In this document: positions 19,319 to 26,325 of the stretch, piece by piece | Numbering within the stretch: the first letter of the stretch is position 1 | How the letters are laid out: every line of letters begins with the position of its first letter | NCBI GenBank assembly: GCA_965372745.1 | Contig: CBDVDM010000008.1 | Span: forward strand, 1-64,000 | Direction of reading: 5' to 3' | Source: VRUG01 sp965372745 | Lineage (GTDB): Bacteria; Planctomycetota; Phycisphaerae; Sedimentisphaerales; Anaerobacaceae | DNA: 64,000 nucleotides | Notes under the pieces: model-generated | Told to the model about the DNA's origin: nothing | Seen by the model: the letters and a program-made list of their open reading frames with translations, nothing else | Databases searched by the model: none | Made by a program: the position numbers and the translations under genes

Positions 19319-21427
19319 TTACTTTAGAAACAACATCTCAGCATAGGTCGGCAACGGCCAAATATCTGCGTCAACAATAGTTTCCAACCCATCAGATGCC
19401 TGGCGTACCGCCTGCATCGCAGGAATAACATTGTCCCTGTAATCTTCAGCCTGTGTAACAGCGTTCTCAATTCCACCGGCACTGGTCACAACTTTTTCAA
19501 GATTATCAACACCATTTTGCAGTGACTTCATAAGGCTGCAAACCTTCTCAAGCATACCAACCTGTACTTCGGAATCTACGCCCGCATTTTTGACAGCCCC
19601 AACAGCATTGCCCAGAAGTTCAGAATACTTTACAACTGCCGGCAGAATCTGACGTTTGGCGATACTCAGCATCGTCATAGCTTCAATATTAATCTGCATA
19701 CTATACGCTTCAAGCAAAATTTCGGTCCGAGCATGCAGTTCTTCTCTACTGAGTACACTATGTCGCTCGAAAACACTAACGTTTTCTTCATCCATTATAG
19801 TAGCAAGTGAACCAACCGTAGAGCGAATGTTCGGCAATCCACGCTTTTCGGCCTCTGCAACCCATTGGTCGGTGTAGTTATCTCCATTGAAAATTATACG
19901 GTTGTGCTCGGTTGCGATTTTCCGAAGTATCTCCTGTGCAACGGCTTTTACGTCTTCGGCTTTTTCCAGTTTGTCGGCAATTTCGGCCAGAATTTCGGCA
20001 ACAATAGTATTGAGTACAAAAGTCGGTCCTGCTGTTGACTGTGTTGAGCCGACCATTCTAAACTCAAATCTGTTGCCGGTAAAAGCGAACGGTGAAGTAC
20101 GATTGCGGTCTGTACAATCTTTTGGCAATGGTGGAAGTGTAGAAACACCTAATTTAAGTTCACCACCCTGTTTAGATGATGTCGCACCACCGTTGGCAAG
20201 CTGATTGAAAATATCGGTCAATTGGTCACCTAAGAATATCGAAACGATTGCAGGCGGAGCTTCATTGGCACCGAGGCGGTGCTCATTTCCGGTATTGGCG
20301 ACACTGGCTCTTAGCAATTTTGCGTACTTGTCAACCGCATGCACAACAGCACCGAGCATTACCAGAAATACCATATTGTCATGCGGAGTCTTACCCGGAT
20401 CAAGTAGGTTAGTACCATCATCAGTAACCATACTCCAGTTGTTGTGTTTGCCTGAGCCGTTGATGCCGGCAAATGGTTTTTCATGCAATAAACATACGAA
20501 ACCATGACGATTCGCTACCTTCTGCAAAGTTTCCATGGTAAGTTGATTATGATCTGTCGCAACATTAACCGTAGCAAATACCGGTGCCAACTCATACTGG
20601 GCCGGTGCAACTTCATTATGTTGTGTCTTGGCAGAGACTCCGAGCTTCCAAAGCTCAACGTTAACCTCGTGCATAAATGAAGCCGTCCGCTCATGAAGCG
20701 TTCCAAAGTAATGGTCGTCCATTTCCTGTCCTCTTGGTGAAGCTGCACCGAAGAGTGTTCTGCCTGTCAAAATAAGGTCCAGGCGTTTCTCATAGAAAGA
20801 TCGGTCAACAAGAAAATACTCCTGTTCCGGACCAAGCGTTGCAGTTATGTGCTGTGAGGTCTTATTGCCAAGGACGCGAAGGACTCTTATCGCTTGTTTG
20901 TCCAAAGCATCCATTGATCTCAATAATGGTGTCTTTTTATCAAGTGCCAAGCCGGTATATGAACAAAACGCACTTGGAATGTAGAGCGTGATGTTTTTGC
21001 CGTCCTCTTTGATAAAGACCGGAGAAGTACAATCCCATGCGGTGTAGCCCCGAGCCTCGAAGGTCGCTCTCAACCCACCTGATGGGAACGAAGAAGCATC
21101 TGGTTCTCCCTGGCAAAGCTCCTTGCCGCTAAACTCCATCATTGTCCTGCCATCAGGTGTGGGCGAAATAAAAGAGTCGTGTTTTTCTGCTGTAAAACCT
21201 GTCATTGGCTGGAACCAATGGCAAAAATGTGTTGCACCTTTTTCAGTGGCCCAGTCCTTCATTGCATTAGCTATCACGTTAGCTAATGCCGGATCAAGCG
21301 GTTCGTATCCCTGGATTGTTTTCTTTAGCGACTTATAAACATCTTTCGGTAATCGCTCACGCATAACCGAGTCATTAAAAACGTTTGACCCGAAAACCTC
21401 TGTTACTGTCTCATAATTTTTATCCAT
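19319..21427 (-). CDS. glnN: Glutamine synthetase type III
   Basis: This enzyme makes glutamine from glutamate, ammonia and ATP. Length (702 residues) and motifs are those of GSIII, not GSI (about 470). They include the N-terminal GSIII domain, FCHWFQPMTGFTAEKHDSF, ATLGPEQEYFLVD (metal and substrate binding) and NGSGKHNNWSM in the catalytic core, with the GSIII C-terminal helical region after about residue 560. The ATG has AGGAG 8 nt upstream. A sigma-54 promoter lies about 125 bp upstream. GSIII is found in Bacteroidetes, cyanobacteria and some planctomycetes; adenylylation control is not expected for this type. Confidence 0.96.
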   Translation of the reverse strand: MDKNYETVTEVFGSNVFNDSVMRERLPKDVYKSLKKTIQGYEPLDPALANVIANAMKDWATEKGATHFCHWFQPMTGFTAEKHDSFISPTPDGRTMMEFSGKELCQGEPDASSFPSGGLRATFEARGYTAWDCTSPVFIKEDGKNITLYIPSAFCSYTGLALDKKTPLLRSMDALDKQAIRVLRVLGNKTSQHITATLGPEQEYFLVDRSFYEKRLDLILTGRTLFGAASPRGQEMDDHYFGTLHERTASFMHEVNVELWKLGVSAKTQHNEVAPAQYELAPVFATVNVATDHNQLTMETLQKVANRHGFVCLLHEKPFAGINGSGKHNNWSMVTDDGTNLLDPGKTPHDNMVFLVMLGAVVHAVDKYAKLLRASVANTGNEHRLGANEAPPAIVSIFLGDQLTDIFNQLANGGATSSKQGGELKLGVSTLPPLPKDCTDRNRTSPFAFTGNRFEFRMVGSTQSTAGPTFVLNTIVAEILAEIADKLEKAEDVKAVAQEILRKIATEHNRIIFNGDNYTDQWVAEAEKRGLPNIRSTVGSLATIMDEENVSVFERHSVLSREELHARTEILLEAYSMQINIEAMTMLSIAKRQILPAVVKYSELLGNAVGAVKNAGVDSEVQVGMLEKVCSLMKSLQNGVDNLEKVVTSAGGIENAVTQAEDYRDNVIPAMQAVRQASDGLETIVDADIWPLPTYAEMLFLK

Positions 21428-21552
21428 TTCACTTCTCCTGGTTTAAACGCAAAACGTTTTGTCAAATCAAAATTACATACCGGTTACCTCCGCTGCCCTG
21501 GAATTACGCCTTTTTGTATAGCGCAAACCCCAAGTCAGTCTTATTACAGTTA

Positions 21553-21568
21553 CGCAATATGTGTGCCA
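21553..21568 (-). promoter_or_regulatory. Sigma-54 promoter of glnN-gltBD
   Basis: The minus strand reads TGGCACACATATTGCG. The GG and GC dinucleotides are separated by exactly 10 nt, as sigma-54 (RpoN) requires, and the flanks match TGGCAC-N5-TTGC. The TSS would fall near 21542, leaving a leader of about 115 nt. The location between glnK and glnN means glnN can be induced separately from the upstream amtB operon. Confidence 0.8.
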
Positions 21569-21653
21569 CAGCTCATTAAGTTCTGAATATCTTTTAACTG
21601 CTTTTCTGGCAAGTAGTTACGAAGATGGCATGTAATAGTTGCACCTGAACTGG

Positions 21654-21697
21654 TGCTACATTTTTGTAACACAACTATTGAAATGCTACAATTCTGT
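21654..21697 (-). promoter_or_regulatory. Candidate activator-binding dyads upstream of glnN
   Basis: Two dyads stand 30 bp apart: TGCTACA-TTTT-TGTAACA at 21654-21671 and TGCTACA-ATTC-TGT at 21684-21697. They lie 86-145 bp upstream of the sigma-54 element, the normal place for an enhancer. The same NGCWACA-N4-TGTAACA pattern occurs at 24492-24509 before the amtB operon. The likely ligand is the divergently encoded sigma-54 activator (24739). Confidence 0.5.
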
Positions 21698-21801
21698 CCC
21701 TTGTCGCACTTATAGGGCCGGATCCTGCCAACAATAGCAGGACCCATCCCTCGAAACCTCGCCGACACAGGACGCAATGAATCAAGCTTAATCAACCAAA
21801 A

Positions 21802-22143
21802 TCATCCTATCGCCTTACCGTCCCGTTCCCCAGTACGGATTCTGACGCATTCAGCTAAGTCAACTATGAAGATTTTACCGTCACCAATTTCACCTGTTCT
21901 TGCACCTTCCACAATTGCATCAATTACCTTCTCAACAAAATCCTGATTTACCGCTATCTCAAGCCTTACTTTTTTCAAAAGGTTAACTTCAAAATCAACA
22001 CCGCGGTAGCTTTCGTGGTATCCCTTTTGTTCGCCACAGCCCAATGCGTTGGTCACAGACATCTTGTAAACATCAGCTTTGTACAATGCGGCCTTTACAT
22101 CATTTAACTTGTGCGGCTGTATATATGCTATTACCAGTTTCAT
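21802..22143 (-). CDS. glnK: PII nitrogen-signalling protein (GlnK/GlnB family)
   Basis: This 113-residue trimeric signal protein binds ATP/ADP and 2-oxoglutarate and normally blocks AmtB when nitrogen is plentiful. Core motifs are present (GEQKGYHESYRG T-loop, KVRLEIAV, GDGKIFIVDL, RIRTGERD). Residue 51, the uridylylated Tyr in the T-loop of proteobacterial PII, is Phe here (RGVDF51), although Tyr46 is kept. Modification at the classical site is therefore impossible. The gene follows amtB by 26 bp, the standard amtB-glnK pairing in reverse order. Confidence 0.95.
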   Translation of the reverse strand: MKLVIAYIQPHKLNDVKAALYKADVYKMSVTNALGCGEQKGYHESYRGVDFEVNLLKKVRLEIAVNQDFVEKVIDAIVEGARTGEIGDGKIFIVDLAECVRIRTGERDGKAIG

Positions 22144-22169
22144 TTTATCAATCTCCTTGAAATCGTATA

Positions 22170-23522
22170 TTATGTTGTGGTGAACACCTGGAAGCCTGCA
22201 TATGCTTCCATACCATGTTCGCCGATATCAAGTCCTTTAAGTTCTTCTTCAACCGATACGCGCAGTCCAATCGTCTTGCTGAGCACAAAGAATAGTACTA
22301 AGCCAAGACCAAAAGCCCAGACAAAGACTGTGCCGGCACCGATTGCCTGAACACCAAGCTGTCTCAAACCACCGCCGTAGAAAAGTCCTGACTCCAGGTT
22401 GAACAGCCCACAGGATAGCGTTCCCCACAATCCACAAACACCATGTACGCTAACAGCGCCAACAGGGTCATCAACTTTCAATACTTTATCAATGAACATC
22501 ACGCTTAAAACGACCAGTATGCCGCCAATGATCCCGATGATAAGCGCGCCCATCGGCGATACAGCATCGCATGGAGCTGTAATAGCCACAAGCCCTGCGA
22601 GCGCTCCGTTCAAAGCCATTGATGCATCAGGTTTTTTCATTATAACCCAGGCAGTAAACATCGCAGAAATTGCCGCTGCGGCAGCAGCGATATTGGTGGT
22701 AACGGCGATGTAACCTATCGAGCCGTTGCCGGTCGTGGTGCTGCCGGGGTTAAAACCAAACCATCCGAACCAAAGAATGAAAACACCAAGAGCAGCTAAT
22801 GGTATATTATGCCCGGTTATGGCTTTTGCCTTTCCATCAGGGCCATATTTACCAAGGCGTGGCCCAAGCATAATCGCACCAGCCAGGCCCAGCCAACCGC
22901 CAACGGAGTGCACAACTGAGGAACCCGCAAAATCCAGAAAGCCCAGATTCTCAAGCCAGCCGGCCCCTGCATCACCAAGCAGCAGCGACCCCCACGCCCA
23001 TTTGCCGAAGACAGGGTAGATGAACGCGCAGATAAACACGCTGTAAGCCAAGTAGGCCTTGAATTTAGTCCTCTCTGCCATTGCCCCTGATACTATCGTT
23101 GCAGCAGTTGCAGCAAAGACCGTCTGGAATATGATAAATGTCCAGCTCCAGTCCGCTCCCGGCTCAACACCACTGAGCCCGAACAGCGATGTTCCGAAAA
23201 TACCATTGCTTACACCGAACATCAGGCCGAAACCTACAAAGAAGAATACTATCGTGCCAATGGAAAAATCCATCAGATTTTTCATCAGGATGTTGACAGC
23301 ATTTTTGGCCCTGGTAAAGCCGCACTCAACCATCGCAAAACCCGGCTGCATAAAGAATACCAGAAAGGCCGCTACGCAGGTCCAGACGATGTTGATATTA
23401 AGTTGAAGCTCTTCTTTCGCCACCTCGACCGCAGATGCCTCTACACCAGCCGACTCTGCAAATACCGGACCGACAAATGCCAACACGATTAAACCAATAA
23501 CTAAATAACCTAACACTTTCAT
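22170..23522 (-). CDS. amtB: Ammonium transporter (Amt/Rh family)
   Basis: A trimeric inner-membrane ammonium channel of 450 residues, with a cleavable signal peptide (LVIGLIVLAFVGPVFA) and about 11 TM helices. Recognised motifs are FFMQPGFAMVECGFTRAKN, the twin pore histidines in SSVVHSVGGW and SVHGVCGLWG, and WFGFNPGS. The C-terminal tail (EELKGLDIGEHGMEAY) that contacts PII is intact. It sits between a small outer-membrane protein and glnK in a sigma-54-controlled operon. Confidence 0.97.
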   Translation of the reverse strand: MKVLGYLVIGLIVLAFVGPVFAESAGVEASAVEVAKEELQLNINIVWTCVAAFLVFFMQPGFAMVECGFTRAKNAVNILMKNLMDFSIGTIVFFFVGFGLMFGVSNGIFGTSLFGLSGVEPGADWSWTFIIFQTVFAATAATIVSGAMAERTKFKAYLAYSVFICAFIYPVFGKWAWGSLLLGDAGAGWLENLGFLDFAGSSVVHSVGGWLGLAGAIMLGPRLGKYGPDGKAKAITGHNIPLAALGVFILWFGWFGFNPGSTTTGNGSIGYIAVTTNIAAAAAAISAMFTAWVIMKKPDASMALNGALAGLVAITAPCDAVSPMGALIIGIIGGILVVLSVMFIDKVLKVDDPVGAVSVHGVCGLWGTLSCGLFNLESGLFYGGGLRQLGVQAIGAGTVFVWAFGLGLVLFFVLSKTIGLRVSVEEELKGLDIGEHGMEAYAGFQVFTTT

Positions 23523-23547
23523 TTTTATGCCCTCTTATAAATTCTCA

Positions 23548-24312
23548 TTAAAAACTTTTCGAAAGACTGATGCCGGCAAAGAAGAAATCGCTATCAGTAC
23601 CGTATACATCAGTATCACGTATATCATCGCTTAGCAGTGTTATGTAGTTCAGACTCGGCGCCACTGTCCAGCCGGCAATCTCAATAGGGAAAGAAACGGA
23701 AAACGCCAGGTCGTTTAATTTGCTCTGGTCGGTTCCCCAGTAATATTTATTGTAAGAACCACTGCCCCATCCTAAACTTGTACCGATTTCCATCCCTACC
23801 GGCAAATCCGGCCCAAGCTCTGCAACCTTTTCGAAACTGTGTCCAAGTGCCAGTGAAATATATGAGCCTTCTACCTCGTCCACGTCGTGATAGACCGTTA
23901 TTGACGGACTTAATGGCAAATCAAAGTTCAATCCCAAGTAAATTTCTGTAGTATCTTTGACTGTAGTACCCGGAAAGTCATAGTAGATTACGCCGACGCA
24001 ATATCCAACGCCTTCAATGCCCGGTATTGCTCCTGAGTAATCCAGCGAGTAATCAACCTCGGAGAAATCACCGCTGTTTCCATTAATGTTAGTCGTTTCA
24101 AGACTGCCCCAAATCGCCGCGGTTAAACCTTTGTAACCGGCGCTTATTCCAGTTTGAAAAGCCGGGTCATCACTGAGATTTTGCCCACGCCAAATATATT
24201 TGCCGAAATAATCAGCCGTAATCTCAAAATCAATTTTGTCTTCAGCAATTACTGCTTGTGTGCCACATGTAAAGAAGTACAAACACACAATCAAACATCC
24301 TAACTTTCTCAT
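23548..24312 (-). CDS. TorF-like small outer-membrane protein / putative porin
   Basis: This 254-residue secreted protein has a signal peptide (LGCLIVCLYFFTCGTQAVIA) and then amphipathic beta strands throughout, ending in the outer-membrane signature LSKSF with a terminal Phe. The N-terminal block ITADYFGKYIWRGQNLSDDP resembles the TorF-family putative porins that often precede amt genes. As first gene of the amtB-glnK operon it probably helps ammonium or small nitrogen compounds cross the outer membrane. Family assignment is from pattern recognition; the function is inferred from context. Confidence 0.75.
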   Translation of the reverse strand: MRKLGCLIVCLYFFTCGTQAVIAEDKIDFEITADYFGKYIWRGQNLSDDPAFQTGISAGYKGLTAAIWGSLETTNINGNSGDFSEVDYSLDYSGAIPGIEGVGYCVGVIYYDFPGTTVKDTTEIYLGLNFDLPLSPSITVYHDVDEVEGSYISLALGHSFEKVAELGPDLPVGMEIGTSLGWGSGSYNKYYWGTDQSKLNDLAFSVSFPIEIAGWTVAPSLNYITLLSDDIRDTDVYGTDSDFFFAGISLSKSF

Positions 24313-24399
24313 TTGATCATCTCCTTACCAAAAATCGTTTAACAATCTTCTTTCGAACTCGAATATATACGCCTGGTTAAAGCTACGACGTGATTAATA

Positions 24400-24415
24400 C
24401 GCAAAATCTGTGCCA
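24400..24415 (-). promoter_or_regulatory. Sigma-54 promoter of the porin-amtB-glnK operon
   Basis: The minus strand reads TGGCACAGATTTTGCG, with GG and GC exactly 10 nt apart, which is nearly the RpoN consensus. It lies 88 bp upstream of the porin ATG and has the enhancer-like region at 24440-24540 behind it. Confidence 0.82.
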
Positions 24416-24439
24416 AAATGGTAATGAAGCCGTAAGTGC

Positions 24440-24540
24440 TTGTTTTACATAGTGATATGTGAATTTCATGGAGATGGGGCGGTACATAAGTCGCAACAAT
24501 ATTGTAACATTGCATGGGATTATGACATATTTGTTTCTCG
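24440..24540 (-). promoter_or_regulatory. Enhancer-like region of the amtB operon (repeat of window start)
   Basis: About 100 bp aligns with positions 1-100. It holds the dyad CGCAACA-ATAT-TGTAACA (24492-24509), matching the glnN upstream dyads, and ACAT-N6-ATGT at 24447-24460. Its position 25-125 bp upstream of the sigma-54 element fits an activator-binding region. No gene is visible between 24313 and 24738. Confidence 0.55.
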
Positions 24541-24676
24541 CTTTCGAACAAGCTGCCTAATATACGTGATTTTGTTCACATTGTAACCCTCTGCAACAGT
24601 GCTTTCATATCTTACTGATATCGCAAGGGTTAAGATATATAGCTTCCGGCTTATAGTATCTATTAGAAAAAATATT

Positions 24677-24704
24677 TTGCAATGCCACCAAGCTATGTTA
24701 CAAT
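24677..24704 (+). promoter_or_regulatory. Probable sigma-70 promoter of the NifA-like regulator
   Basis: TTGCAA (24677-24682), a 16-nt spacer and TACAAT (24699-24704) precede the ATG at 24739 by about 34 nt. A half-matching activator dyad (TGTTACA-ATTA-TGTCGTA, 24696-24713) overlaps the -10, so autoregulation is possible; that is inference. Confidence 0.45.
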
Positions 24705-24738
24705 TATGTCGTATTATTAAATAACTGGGAATTTTGAA

Positions 24739-26325
24739 ATGGCCAAGAAAACAACGCTCTTACAACATGGCGGGGCGCATACCCTGTCTCCGGTGCCACA
24801 GCTTGAAACTCTCTATAAGGTTAGCCAAATATTAGCTGCCGGAACACGCCAGCAAGAGGCAGTTGCTACCGTTTTGGACATGCTGGATAAGAATCTTGGT
24901 CTGGCCAGAGGTACAATCACAATTCTTTCACTGGACGGCAATGAGGTTCAAATCGAAGCTGCCCACGATCTTTCGCAGAAGCAAAGCCGAAGAATTACAT
25001 ATCGAATTGGAGAAGGTGTAACAGGTAAGGTTATGCAGACCGGCAAGCCAATGGTCATTCCAAAAGTTTCCCAGGAGCCTTTGTTTTTGAATCGCTTCGA
25101 AAGGTGGAATGTTACAAAGCAGGACTTAAGTTTTATTTGTGTTCCCATTTCTATTGACAATGATGTGATTGGAACGATTTCAGTTGATAGACCCTTTGAA
25201 GAAACCGTGCCGCTGGACGAGGAAATGCGGATATTAAGCATTGTAGCAAGTATGATTGCAAACGATTTAAGAGCTCGCCGCGAAGCTGCTATCGGACGTC
25301 AACAACTCGAAGATGAAAACCTACGATTGCGTCATGAATTGGAGGGAAGATTTCGCCCCGAAAATATAATAGGCAATTCTAACGCTATGCGCGATGTTTA
25401 TCGTCAAATCCACCAGGTTGCCTGCAGCGATACAACGGTACTTATACGCGGTGAATCCGGCACAGGCAAAGAATTGGTTGCCCATGCTATTCATTTTTCC
25501 AGCCCAAGGAGCGATGGGCCTTTCGTGAAGATTAACTGTGCCGCCTTGAATGAAAACCTGCTTGAAAGCGAATTGTTTGGTCACGAAAAGGGCGCATTTA
25601 CCGGAGCTATACAAGCTCGCAAGGGCCGCCTTGAAGAAGCAAACAATGGCACCATACTTCTCGACGAAATAGGGGACTTTTCCTCTGCTACTCAGGTGAA
25701 GTTACTTCGTGTTCTCCAGGAAAGGGAATTTGAACGAGTCGGCAGTAACCGGACCTTGAAAACAAATGCCAGGATTATCACAGCTACGAACCGTGATTTG
25801 GAAAAAGCTGTAGATAAAGGAAGTTTTCGCCAAGACCTTTATTATCGAATAAATGTGTTTCCAATTTTGTTGCCTCCTCTACGTGACCATAAAGATGATA
25901 TCTTGCTGTTAGCTGATTTTTTCGTAGAACAATACTCGAAAAGGATGAACAAAGACATTCGACGAGTCAGCACGCCGGCAATTAATATGATGGTATCACA
26001 TCATTGGCCGGGTAATGTACGTGAGCTTGAGAACTGTATCGAAAGAGCAGTGCTCCTAAGCAGTGACGGCGTTATTCATGGACATCACCTGCCCCCGACA
26101 CTGCAAACCTCAGATTCATCCGGTACCGTCGGGGTTGGTTCGTTAACGGAAAGGATTAATTTATTTGAACGCGATCTGATTATTGATGCACTCAAACGCT
26201 GCAATGGCAATCTGGCAGCAACAGCCAGGGATTTAAAAACTACAGCAAGAATCATACGCTATAAAGTTGAAGAATTAGGCATAGATTATAAACGATACTA
26301 TATAAAAAGAAAGATTGATTCATGA
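24739..26325 (+). CDS. Sigma-54-dependent activator, NifA-like (GAF-AAA+-Fis HTH)
   Basis: This 528-residue enhancer-binding protein activates RpoN promoters. A GAF sensor domain (about 25-185) precedes the AAA+ domain (about 205-435) with Walker A GESGTGKE, the sigma-54 contact loop GAFTGA, Walker B GTILLDEIGDF and the arginine-finger region. A C-terminal Fis-type helix-turn-helix follows (NLAATARDLKTTARIIRYKV). There is no receiver domain, so it is NifA/FhlA-like rather than NtrC. It is transcribed away from the amtB operon and very likely drives the sigma-54 promoters at 24400 and 21553. Its stop overlaps the next gene by 4 bp. Confidence 0.93.
   Translation: MAKKTTLLQHGGAHTLSPVPQLETLYKVSQILAAGTRQQEAVATVLDMLDKNLGLARGTITILSLDGNEVQIEAAHDLSQKQSRRITYRIGEGVTGKVMQTGKPMVIPKVSQEPLFLNRFERWNVTKQDLSFICVPISIDNDVIGTISVDRPFEETVPLDEEMRILSIVASMIANDLRARREAAIGRQQLEDENLRLRHELEGRFRPENIIGNSNAMRDVYRQIHQVACSDTTVLIRGESGTGKELVAHAIHFSSPRSDGPFVKINCAALNENLLESELFGHEKGAFTGAIQARKGRLEEANNGTILLDEIGDFSSATQVKLLRVLQEREFERVGSNRTLKTNARIITATNRDLEKAVDKGSFRQDLYYRINVFPILLPPLRDHKDDILLLADFFVEQYSKRMNKDIRRVSTPAINMMVSHHWPGNVRELENCIERAVLLSSDGVIHGHHLPPTLQTSDSSGTVGVGSLTERINLFERDLIIDALKRCNGNLAATARDLKTTARIIRYKVEELGIDYKRYYIKRKIDS

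Noticed and set aside
21550..21795. 81-aa minus-strand frame between glnK and glnN
   Set aside because: It overlaps the sigma-54 promoter and the activator dyads and has no protein-like features, so it is regulatory DNA.
24339..24551. 70-aa minus-strand frame upstream of the porin-amtB operon
   Set aside because: It covers the sigma-54 promoter and the enhancer-like repeat; coding is unlikely.
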